A stretch of DNA of 40,678 nucleotides from JAWXUE01 sp044432865 (lineage in GTDB: Bacteria; Bacillota_I; Bacilli_A; Acholeplasmatales; Anaeroplasmataceae). Within the stretch, counting starts at the first letter, position 1, and each line of letters opens with the position of its first letter. Below the pieces are notes generated by a model. It was not told the origin of the DNA. It searched no databases and was given only the letters and a program-made list of their open reading frames with translations. The position numbers and the translations under genes are program-made. Below, in pieces: positions 14,398 through 21,942 of the stretch. Where the stretch lies: positions 1 through 40,678 of the forward strand of contig JAWXUF010000007.1 in the NCBI GenBank assembly GCA_044432865.1, written 5' to 3'.

Positions 14398-15378
14398 ATG
14401 AAAAAAAGAAATTTAGATTTACAATTATTTACAACTATGGTTGGTGATATGGAAATTCCACCTACAGCATTCCAAAATTATATTTATGACAAAACTAAAA
14501 CATTAACACCTTTAGCACAATCAGGAGTATATTATACTAGTACTGAATTAGATGCTTTAGCAGGTGGTAGTGGATTAACATTCACTATTCCTTATGTAGA
14601 TGATTTAGATGGTGAAGCAACTGTAATGGTTGATGGTGAAATGATTACACCTGAAAAAGTTGGTACTAAATCAATGACAGGACATAGAATCATTTTAGAA
14701 AAAGCATGGAGTAAAACAGATTTATCACAAGTATTAAGTGGAGTGGATCCATTAGGAGAATTACAAGAAAGAATGGCTAGATATTGGGCGAGACAAGAAC
14801 AAGTTTGGACTATTTCATTAATGGAATCAATGAAAAATGTTTTATTTGATACACATACATTTGATACTGAAGGAACTAAATTAAATGCTAGCAACATCTT
14901 AAAAGCAAAACAAAAATTAGGTGATGCTGATGCTGATTTATCAATTTTATTAATGCACAGTACAACAAGAACTGATTTGCAATCACAAAACTTAATTGAA
15001 GTTGTTGAAGATTCAAATGGTGTTGTATTATTTGAAAGATATTTAGGATACAAAGTAGTTTACTTTGATTCAATTCCATACGATGCTGAAACAAAAGAAA
15101 CAACTACTTACTTAGTAGGTGCTGGTGTTGTTGGTCGTGGAGAAGGTTTTCCTGTTGGATTAGAAACTTTTGAAACTGATAGAAACTCTTTAGGTGCTAG
15201 TAGAGTATTTATTTCAAGAAGATCATTAGTTATGCATCCTACAGGATTATCATTTGTTGGTGCTGTAACTAATCAATTCCCAACTTTAGCAGAATTTACT
15301 GATACTACATCATGGAAAAAAGTATTTGAAGATAAAAAAATTCCATTTGTTGCTATTGATCACGTTACTGAAAACTAA
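14398..15378 (+). CDS. Major capsid protein
   Basis: 326 residues, directly after the scaffold with AAGGAGAAAAAC upstream. MVGDMEIPPTAFQNYIYDKT, YVDDLDGEATVMVDGEMITP, and VGTKSMTGHRIILEKAWSKT match the coat proteins of SPP1-like and clostridial siphophages with an HK97-type fold (E-loop region about 60-90). The C terminus (FISRRSLVMHPTGLSFVGAV) is also typical. The N terminus, MKKRNLDLQLFTTMVG, carries the predicted Prp cleavage peptide, so the mature protein probably starts near residue 12. Confidence 0.9.
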   Translation: MKKRNLDLQLFTTMVGDMEIPPTAFQNYIYDKTKTLTPLAQSGVYYTSTELDALAGGSGLTFTIPYVDDLDGEATVMVDGEMITPEKVGTKSMTGHRIILEKAWSKTDLSQVLSGVDPLGELQERMARYWARQEQVWTISLMESMKNVLFDTHTFDTEGTKLNASNILKAKQKLGDADADLSILLMHSTTRTDLQSQNLIEVVEDSNGVVLFERYLGYKVVYFDSIPYDAETKETTTYLVGAGVVGRGEGFPVGLETFETDRNSLGASRVFISRRSLVMHPTGLSFVGAVTNQFPTLAEFTDTTSWKKVFEDKKIPFVAIDHVTEN

Positions 15379-15398
15379 TAGAAAGAAGGACTAACATT

Positions 15399-15650
15399 AT
15401 GGGAATGATTACATTTTTGATGTTAAATGATAAAGAAGTAAAAGACAAAATAATGTCAGGTAATAAAACTACAAATAAAAAGAATAATGGAAACTCTAAA
15501 AACAACAAAGTAAACAAAAACAACAAAGGTAACAAGGTTGAAGAAACTTTTAAAGAAGAAGTTGTAGAAAAAGTAGAAACAGTGGAAGTTGTAGAAGAAG
15601 TTGTTGAAACAGTAGAAACTGAAATAACTGTTGGAGAAGATCTGTTATAA
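15399..15650 (+). CDS. Low-complexity Lys/Asn- then Glu/Val-rich protein
   Basis: 83 residues beginning MGMITFLMLNDKEVKDKIMS. The middle is a basic Lys/Asn run and the end is an acidic repeat of EVVE/VVET units (encoded by similar GAAGTTGTTGAA repeats). No fold is recognised. Between capsid and connector genes, phages often carry decoration or small assembly proteins; that is inference from position. The stop codon overlaps the next start. Confidence 0.6.
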   Translation: MGMITFLMLNDKEVKDKIMSGNKTTNKKNNGNSKNNKVNKNNKGNKVEETFKEEVVEKVETVEVVEEVVETVETEITVGEDLL

Positions 15651-15991
15651 TGTTATTAGATGAAAGATTAACACTTTTATCAAAAAATGTAAGAATTGAA
15701 ATAGGTATAAACAATAATGTTAGTGATGAATTAATCATTAGATATTGTGAAAAGGGTATAAATATAGCAAGTGAAGTAACATTTTATGATGTTGCTTCTT
15801 TGCCTATAATGTTTAATGAAAGCATAATTAATGCTGTAGTTGAAACAATACAAAAAAGAAACAATGAAGGATTATCTAATTTTAGTAATATTAGTGGATC
15901 ATACACATATTCTTATCAAGATATGGAACAGTCATTAAGAAAAAAACTAAGAAACAAAAGAAATCCTATGTCATTGGTTGGTAAATTCTAA
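15650..15991 (+). CDS. Head-tail connector (gp15/gp6-like adaptor)
   Basis: 113 residues, helical: ERLTLLSKNVRIEIGINNNV, SDELIIRYCEKGINIASEVT, then a C-terminal basic helix (QSLRKKLRNKR). The first helices and the place right after the capsid genes fit the phage connector/adaptor family that sits under the portal. Overlapping starts and stops on both sides indicate tight coupling with the other connector genes. Confidence 0.72.
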   Translation: MLLDERLTLLSKNVRIEIGINNNVSDELIIRYCEKGINIASEVTFYDVASLPIMFNESIINAVVETIQKRNNEGLSNFSNISGSYTYSYQDMEQSLRKKLRNKRNPMSLVGKF

Positions 15992-16338
15992 TGTACACTA
16001 GTACAATTACAATTTATGTAGCAGATAAACTTGTTGAAGATAGTTATGGTGTTTTAGAAACAAAAGGATATAATAACTTAAAGAAGTATACTGAAATAGT
16101 ATATTCACCTTCATATAATGAGAATGATGTAGCATTGTATGGTATCAATATCAGTTCAATGTATAAATTCTTAGCAAAATATGATGTAGATTTATCAGTT
16201 GATGGTGGAAATGGTATTTGGTTATCAAAACCTATACCAAATGCAGAAGGTTATTATGAAAGACCTGAATTTATAAGCAATCCTATGATAAGATACAACA
16301 ATATAACAACATTTGATGCTATTAAACAACAATATTAA
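15991..16338 (+). CDS. Probable head-closure protein
   Basis: 115 residues, beta-rich: MYTSTITIYVADKLVEDSYG and KFLAKYDVDLSVDGGNGIWL. It occupies the position of the SPP1 gp16-type head-closure protein, between adaptor and gp10-like genes, with one-base overlaps on both sides. The assignment rests mainly on gene order and size. Confidence 0.6.
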   Translation: MYTSTITIYVADKLVEDSYGVLETKGYNNLKKYTEIVYSPSYNENDVALYGINISSMYKFLAKYDVDLSVDGGNGIWLSKPIPNAEGYYERPEFISNPMIRYNNITTFDAIKQQY

Positions 16339-16832
16339 TGTTAAACGCTAATATAAGTATGAGTGATGTTGATCTTCTAATTGACAGTACAAAGAAAAAT
16401 ATTGTTAGAAATGTTAAACTAGGAGTTGAAGAAACAACTAGAAACGCTTCTACAATAGCAAAACAAAACACTAAAGTTAGAAGTGGTGCATTAACAAACT
16501 CAATAAAAATATCTAAAGACTATTCTACTAATAAATTTGTAGGAAAAGTATTTGTATCATTAGATTTATTACCATATGCTAAGTTTGTACATTTTGGTAC
16601 AGGTAGACATAGTTTAATGAGTGATTCTAAGAGATTAGATTATTGGTATACAAAAACTAGTAACTTTCCTGATTATGAAAATTATGGTTTAACACCAATA
16701 AAGGCACAAGATGGAAATATGATAGTAAAAGTAACACCACAAGTAGCAACACCATTTATGTATATTGCATATGATAGTGTTAAAGATAGTTTTAGAAGTA
16801 ATATTATTAGATATATGAATGCAAATAAATGA
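16338..16832 (+). CDS. HK97 gp10-like tail-completion protein
   Basis: 164 residues. TKVRSGALTNSIKISKDYST followed by PYAKFVHFGTGRH is the hallmark of the HK97 gp10 family (R-x-G-x-L-xx-S-I and Y-A-x-x-V-x-x-G-T), which joins head and tail. The C-terminal ATPFMYIAYDSVKDSFRSNI also fits. The TGA stop is followed directly by an in-frame TAG. Confidence 0.88.
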   Translation: MLNANISMSDVDLLIDSTKKNIVRNVKLGVEETTRNASTIAKQNTKVRSGALTNSIKISKDYSTNKFVGKVFVSLDLLPYAKFVHFGTGRHSLMSDSKRLDYWYTKTSNFPDYENYGLTPIKAQDGNMIVKVTPQVATPFMYIAYDSVKDSFRSNIIRYMNANK

Positions 16833-16844
16833 TAGGAGAACAAT

Positions 16845-17240
16845 ATGGAACTAAATGATATAGAATTTAATTTTTATGTAATTTCATTACTTAGAGAAAA
16901 AACTAAAAATATTGAATATTGTAACGTGCATGCAACTTATCCAGAAGAAAAAACTACATTTCCAATGATAGTTGTGGACTTTAGCAAATCTCCATCAGTG
17001 TTTGGTGTAAATAGAAATGTATTTAATTATGACATTACTATTTATGTTGATATATATACTAACAGTAGAAATGAAAGTATCAAATTAATGAATTTAGTTG
17101 AAGAATCAATGTTAGAACAAGGATTTACATATGCTAACGGAAATAAACCAACTATAAACAGTGATAAAAAGTATTATATTAGTAATACTTTTAAAATTGG
17201 ATATAATAATATATCAAAGAAATTAGAAAGGGTTATATAA
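16845..17240 (+). CDS. Tail terminator protein
   Basis: 131 residues, good AGGAGAACAAT leader. ISLLREKTKNIEYCNVHATY and PMIVVDFSKSPSVFGVNRNV, then FNYDITIYVDIYTNSRNESI, match the alpha/beta tail-terminator family found between gp10-like and tail-tube genes. These hexamers cap the tail tube and join it to the head. Confidence 0.72.
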   Translation: MELNDIEFNFYVISLLREKTKNIEYCNVHATYPEEKTTFPMIVVDFSKSPSVFGVNRNVFNYDITIYVDIYTNSRNESIKLMNLVEESMLEQGFTYANGNKPTINSDKKYYISNTFKIGYNNISKKLERVI

Positions 17241-17242
17241 AT

Positions 17243-17776
17243 ATGACAAAATTAAATTTACAATTATTTACAGGTTCTGTTGATTTTGAAGGATCAGCAG
17301 TAAAAGGTTCAAGAATCTTTATTAGTGAAACATTACCTATCACTTTAGAAGATGAAGTAATGGGTGTTATGGAAACTAGTGATAAAGGTGCTACAGCAAA
17401 TAAAGTTGATGCTACTACATTAAGAGATGTTACTGATAAACAAGCATTAGGTACAACAGGTGCTACTGAAATAACATTAACATTTGCATTAAGTGATGCA
17501 GCATTTGAACAACAAACAAAATTAATTAAAAAGAATGTATTTATTTATGAAGAATCTTTTGATACAAGTACTACACCAGATGTTATTGGTAATGGTGTAT
17601 TATTAAAGGCTGAATTGGGTGGATTAGTAATTACAGGACAATCAGTTAATGCACTAAGACAATTTACACAAGATGGCGTAATGACTAGTGATGACTACTA
17701 CTATGCAAGAGTAAAAGAAGATGGTTCATTTTCTTATACAGGTATGAATAGTGGTACTGTAGAAACATTTGAATAA
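17243..17776 (+). CDS. Major tail tube protein with N-terminal Prp-type motif
   Basis: 177 residues. ATTLRDVTDKQALGTTGATE and ITLTFALSDAAFEQQTKLIK lie in a beta-sandwich typical of siphophage tube proteins, and the gene sits between terminator and chaperone. It begins MTKLNLQLFTGSVDFEGSAV. LNLQLF is nearly identical to the L27 leader LNLQFF, so Prp-type removal of about 9 residues is expected. Finding this peptide on a tail protein as well as on head proteins is unusual. Confidence 0.85.
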   Translation: MTKLNLQLFTGSVDFEGSAVKGSRIFISETLPITLEDEVMGVMETSDKGATANKVDATTLRDVTDKQALGTTGATEITLTFALSDAAFEQQTKLIKKNVFIYEESFDTSTTPDVIGNGVLLKAELGGLVITGQSVNALRQFTQDGVMTSDDYYYARVKEDGSFSYTGMNSGTVETFE

Positions 17777-17813
17777 TAAATAAAAACTATTGGAAAGAAA
17801 AAGGGAAAATAAG

Positions 17814-18254
17814 ATGATTAAATTAAGTTATGATGAAGTAAAAGTTATTGCAGGAGAAAACATTACAGATACAAAAACATTAGAATGTAGAGTTAAGTTT
17901 TCATTAATTAATGAGTTTGAAGAAAAAATTAACAAAGATGTTAGTGAAAAAAAATCATTAATGGAAAGTGTTGTTGATGCTTATTCTACAGGTAATGTAT
18001 CTTTTTTAATTGAAACGCTAAATCATTTTCAAACAAATGAAAATAAATTAAGTAAAGATGAAATAACAGATTTTATTGATGATTATTTAGTTAATAATGA
18101 AACTGATATTTATGAAGTTTATGGTGAAGTGTTAAAAGAATTTGATGTTTCAGGAGTGATTAAAAAAGGTATGGGAAAGAATATTGTGAAGCAATTTACA
18201 GAGAAGATGGAAGAAGCAATAGCGAATCTGGAAAACGGAACTATAGAGAAATAA
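17814..18254 (+). CDS. Tail assembly chaperone, short form (gpG-like)
   Basis: 146 residues from ATG at 17814, preceded by AAAAAGGGAAAATAAG; an in-frame TTG at 17790 lies upstream of that site and is rejected. MIKLSYDEVKVIAGENITDT, then helices (SLMESVVDAYSTGNVSFLIE). Between tube and tape measure, siphophages encode a chaperone pair that wraps the tape measure, the longer one made by ribosomal frameshift. This is the unshifted product, ending at TAA 18252-18254. Confidence 0.85.
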   Translation: MIKLSYDEVKVIAGENITDTKTLECRVKFSLINEFEEKINKDVSEKKSLMESVVDAYSTGNVSFLIETLNHFQTNENKLSKDEITDFIDDYLVNNETDIYEVYGEVLKEFDVSGVIKKGMGKNIVKQFTEKMEEAIANLENGTIEK

Positions 18255-18625
18255 TAGAAGAATTAGAAGATCCACAATATGAATTAGGGGATTTTGTAAA
18301 TAAAATTAAAATAAGTGCTTTTCAATGGGGGTTATGCCCCCTTTCTTTATATGAAATGGATTTATTTGACATATTATTGTATATTGCTTCAAAAAGTGAG
18401 AAAGAATATAATGATAAAAAGTATGAAAATGAAAGAAATAACAGATTTATATTTAATAACTCACAAATACTTACAACGTTTATTGCAACATTAATAGACA
18501 AAAAGGTTAAAACTCCAAAATATGAAGATTTATTTGTTAATAATAAAAGAGAAACAAAAGTTGATAAACAAAGTTTATTATTAGAAAGAGTAAATAGGTT
18601 TAAAAAGAAAAAAGGAGTTGATTAA
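17814..18625 (+). CDS. Tail assembly chaperone, long form made by -1 frameshift (gpGT-like)
   Basis: Joined as 17814-18179 then 18179-18625, about 270 residues. After the slip at G GGA AAG the -1 frame reads EYCEAIYREDGRSNSESGKR, continues through ISAFQWGLCPLSLYEMDLFD and ends with VNRFKKKKGVD*. The -1 frame is open from just before the slip site, following a stop at about 18161, and has no ribosome binding site of its own near 18356. The QWGLCPLSLYEM-type segment followed by helices resembles the T domain of Gram-positive phages. The stop is one base before the tape-measure ATG. Confidence 0.85.
18173..18179 (+). promoter_or_regulatory. Programmed -1 ribosomal frameshift site GGGAAAG
   Basis: The heptamer is in the register G GGA AAG relative to the chaperone start at 17814, identical in sequence and register to the lambda G/GT slippery site. 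It lies in the short overlap of the two frames. Confidence 0.9.
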
Positions 18626-21541
18626 ATGGATAAAGAGATTGCCATAAAGTTTAGTGTAGATACTAGTTCAATAGACAAAGCAATGGCAGATATAAGAACA
18701 AAGATAAAATCAACAAATGATGAACTTAAAAAGTTAGGTTCTTCAATGAATACAAGTACTATAACTAACGCTCAAAAAGAGATAGATCAAATAAGTACTA
18801 AATCAAAACAAGCACAAAAAGAAGTTCAAAACATTGGTAAGAATGTTAATACAACAGGTATAAAAACAGCAACAAAATCAATGGATACTTTAGCAACAAA
18901 TAGCAAAAGTGCTACTGAAACAATAAGTTCTAATTTCAATAAAATGTATTCTAGTATTGCAACAGGTTTTAGATTATTAATGTTTACTTATATTGGAAGA
19001 ATGATTGTTAAAGCTATTTCTTACATTTTCACACAAGCAAGTGATATGGCTGAAATTGAAAACTTATTTGAAGTATCATTAGGAAATATGGCAAGTGCTG
19101 CTGAAGAATTTGCACTAAAGTTAAACAATGCGTGGGGTGTTTCTGCAACAACTATTAAGAATTATGTAGCAACATTAAATAACATGTATAGTTCAATGGG
19201 TATTTCAACTGATACAGCATTTGGTATGTCAACAGCAATAACTGAATTAAGTTATAATATTGCTTCTTTATATAATATTAGTAGTGATGATGCACTAGAA
19301 AAGTTTAAAAGTGCTACATTAGGTATTTCAAGACCTATGAAAGAACTAGGTATTGTAACAAATGTTGCAGAACTTCAAGTAACAGCATTAAAATATGGAA
19401 TAACAAGTACTAATAGGGAATTAACTTCACAAGAAAAAGCATTAGCATCTGTTTGGGCCGTATGGGAACAAACTCAAAACGCATGGGCGAGTGGTACAGT
19501 AATTGTTGATGGAGTTGAAAAATCTATTGGGGATATGAGTAAAACATTATATTCAAATGCTAATATGATTAGATTAATTCAAGATCAATTAGGTGATTTG
19601 GCTAGATATTGGGGAATGGCATTCCAACCAATAGTTAATGTTGTATTACCATATATTGCTGCATTAAATAAAGCATTAATTCAATTAGGTACATTATTTT
19701 CCACATTTGTAGGTAAATTGTTTGGTTTTGCTGATATGAGTGATATGTTATCTTCACTTGGTTCAAGTGGTAGTATGTATAGTGAAAGTGATGCAAGTGC
19801 ATTAGATGATTTAGAAAGTGATTTATCTGGTGTAGGAGATACAGCAACTGATACTAAAAACAAACTTAGTAACTTAACAGGTGGAATTGATGAACTTAAT
19901 ATATTAAGCGAAAGTGATTCTTCTGGTGGTGGCTCTAGTGGCTTAGGTAGTGGGATTGAAAATGATATTGGTGTACCAGATATAGATACTATTGACCCAA
20001 ACGCATTTAGCAAAATAGATGAAATGGCACAAAGTCTAATTGACACATTTAAAGTATTTGGTGAAATTGATTTAAGTCCGTTAGGAGATTCATTTAGCAA
20101 TTTATTTGATTCAATGAGTCCTGTGTTAGGCATGGCATTTGATGGATTTAAATACTTTATTACTGATATAATTAAACCATTATCACAAGTAGTAATAGAA
20201 GATATTTTACCTTCATTCTTAAATTTGTTAGCAAAAGCAATAAATTTTGTTACACCTGCTATAGAAGGTGCATTAGATACATTTAAGTTTTTAAATGAAA
20301 ATGTTATTAAACCATTATCTTCTTTTGTAGGTAGTTTATTAGTTGATGGAATGGATAGGTTAGGAGCAACATTAGAAACAATAAGTCCAACATTAGATAT
20401 CGTTGTATATTTATTTGGTGCTTTACTTGCAATCATAACAGTAGTTAAAGCTGCATTATGGTTAGGTTCTGTTGCAACAACAGCAATGACAATAGCAACA
20501 ACATTAATGACAACAGCAACAACAGCACTAGGTGGTGCAATGGCATTTTTAACAAGTAAAACAACATTAGTAATATTGGCTATTATTGCAATAATAGCAA
20601 TAGGAAATTTATTAGTAAAGAATTGGGATTTAATAAAAGAAGTAGCATATAATACGATTATGTCAGTAGGACAGTTCTTCATTGACTTAGCTAATGGGAT
20701 TGCTGATTTTGCAAATATGGCTGTAGACTTCATAATGAGTTCATTCTCAAATATAGTAATGTGGTTTAAAGATAATGTTATAGATCCATTATTAAATGCG
20801 TTTAGTGGTTTTTGTGATGGTATGAAAGAAGTAGCATATAATACGATTATGTCAGTAGGACAGTTCTTCATTGACTTAGCTAATGGGATGGTTGATTTTG
20901 CAAATATGGCTGTAGACTTCATAATGAGTTCATTCTCAAATATAGTAATGTGGTTTAAAGGTAATGTTATAGATCCATTATTAAATGTGTTTAGTGGTTT
21001 ATGGGATGGTATAAAAGGTATGGCTGCAGGAGCATGGGAAGGAATTTTATCATTATTTTCAGCAGGTGGTAAAATATTCAGTGGAATAACAGGTGCTATT
21101 GCAGATGTGTTTAAAGGAATAGTAAATATATTAATTAATGGTATTAATACAGTAATATCAATACCATTTAGAACAATAAACACAGCATTATCTACATTAA
21201 AAAGTGTAAGTATAGTAGGATTGAAACCATTTTCATTCTTACCAACAATATCAGCTCCAGAAATACCACGATTATTCACAGGTGGTATAGCGTATGGAGA
21301 TACTTTAGCAAGGGTTGGGGATTACACTAACTCAAATATAAATCCTGAAGTTATTGCCCCATTAGACAAGTTAAAAGGTATTCTACTAGAAACACAACAA
21401 GAACAAATGGTTCAAATTCCACAACAAGAAAGTGGAGAACAAAATGTAATTACTAAAGTTTATTTAAATGGTAAAGAAATATTTGAACAAGTAGATAAGT
21501 ATCAAAAACAAAAAGGATATGATTTAGGTTTAAAATTCTAA
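18626..21541 (+). CDS. Tail tape measure protein
   Basis: 971 residues, by far the longest gene, directly after the chaperones with AAAAGGAGTTGATTAA. It starts with a coiled coil (SIDKAMADIRTKIKSTNDEL), has hydrophobic segments near residues 105-125 (FRLLMFTYIGRMIVKAISYI) and 600-670 (VYLFGALLAIITVVKAALWL; TLVILAIIAIIAIGNLLV), and ends in a glycine-rich region before GGIAYGDTLARVGDYTNSNI. Its length sets tail length. Residues about 671-733 and 734-796 are an almost perfect tandem duplication. In siphophages the hydrophobic parts help DNA cross the cell envelope. Confidence 0.95.
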   Translation: MDKEIAIKFSVDTSSIDKAMADIRTKIKSTNDELKKLGSSMNTSTITNAQKEIDQISTKSKQAQKEVQNIGKNVNTTGIKTATKSMDTLATNSKSATETISSNFNKMYSSIATGFRLLMFTYIGRMIVKAISYIFTQASDMAEIENLFEVSLGNMASAAEEFALKLNNAWGVSATTIKNYVATLNNMYSSMGISTDTAFGMSTAITELSYNIASLYNISSDDALEKFKSATLGISRPMKELGIVTNVAELQVTALKYGITSTNRELTSQEKALASVWAVWEQTQNAWASGTVIVDGVEKSIGDMSKTLYSNANMIRLIQDQLGDLARYWGMAFQPIVNVVLPYIAALNKALIQLGTLFSTFVGKLFGFADMSDMLSSLGSSGSMYSESDASALDDLESDLSGVGDTATDTKNKLSNLTGGIDELNILSESDSSGGGSSGLGSGIENDIGVPDIDTIDPNAFSKIDEMAQSLIDTFKVFGEIDLSPLGDSFSNLFDSMSPVLGMAFDGFKYFITDIIKPLSQVVIEDILPSFLNLLAKAINFVTPAIEGALDTFKFLNENVIKPLSSFVGSLLVDGMDRLGATLETISPTLDIVVYLFGALLAIITVVKAALWLGSVATTAMTIATTLMTTATTALGGAMAFLTSKTTLVILAIIAIIAIGNLLVKNWDLIKEVAYNTIMSVGQFFIDLANGIADFANMAVDFIMSSFSNIVMWFKDNVIDPLLNAFSGFCDGMKEVAYNTIMSVGQFFIDLANGMVDFANMAVDFIMSSFSNIVMWFKGNVIDPLLNVFSGLWDGIKGMAAGAWEGILSLFSAGGKIFSGITGAIADVFKGIVNILINGINTVISIPFRTINTALSTLKSVSIVGLKPFSFLPTISAPEIPRLFTGGIAYGDTLARVGDYTNSNINPEVIAPLDKLKGILLETQQEQMVQIPQQESGEQNVITKVYLNGKEIFEQVDKYQKQKGYDLGLKF
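20636..21013 (+). repeat. 189-bp tandem duplication inside the tape measure gene
   Basis: 20636-20824 and 20825-21013 are near-identical, with only a few differences, and keep the frame (63 codons). The repeated protein starts KEVAYNTIMSVGQFFIDLAN and ends around FSG-WDG. Low divergence indicates a recent event. Confidence 0.9.
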
Positions 21542-21558
21542 TTGAAAGGAGATAGAGT

Positions 21559-21942
21559 ATGGCTAAATTTGGAAGTTTTGTAAAAATAAATGGTAATTTA
21601 TTACCATATCCAGATAGAAATCATGAAATAACACATACTAACTTTGTAGATTCAGGAAGAAACTTAAACGGTACTGTTTTTGGAGAAGTAATAGGTAGAA
21701 CTCAATATAAATTAACATTGAGTTTTCCTGTACTATCTACTGAAGAATATCATACAATATTACAAATGTTAGAAGATTTTTATTTTGATGTTGAGTTTTA
21801 TGATCCATTAAAGAATAAGAGAGTAACTGTTGAAATGTATGTAGGGGATAGAACAGCAAAACCATTTTGGATAGATGATAATGACAATCCAACACAATAT
21901 AATGGTGTAGCATTCAACTTAGTTGATAGGGGTGTACAATAA
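21559..21942 (+). CDS. Small tail protein after the tape measure (Dit-like position)
   Basis: 127 residues, beta-rich: MAKFGSFVKINGNLLPYPDR, then RTQYKLTLSFPVLSTEEYHT and FNLVDRGVQ. It occupies the distal-tail position between tape measure and the large baseplate protein, but it is shorter than classical Dit proteins (about 250 residues). It may be the N-terminal ring domain only. GAAAGGAGATAGAGT precedes the ATG and its stop overlaps the next start. Confidence 0.65.
   Translation: MAKFGSFVKINGNLLPYPDRNHEITHTNFVDSGRNLNGTVFGEVIGRTQYKLTLSFPVLSTEEYHTILQMLEDFYFDVEFYDPLKNKRVTVEMYVGDRTAKPFWIDDNDNPTQYNGVAFNLVDRGVQ

Noticed and set aside
14592..15053. A 153-codon open frame on the - strand across the capsid gene
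   Set aside because: Antisense to a clear capsid gene, Cys/Ser-rich shadow composition, no start signals.
18356..18625. Independent small gene (89 aa) before the tape measure
   Set aside because: It has no ribosome binding site, and the frame continues upstream to the GGGAAAG slip site; it is the frameshifted end of the tail chaperone.
19681..21279. A 532-codon open frame on the - strand
   Set aside because: It lies entirely antisense to the tape measure gene, has no ribosome binding site, and its composition (Ile/Asn/Ser-rich, with the same internal repeat) is a shadow of the + strand codons.
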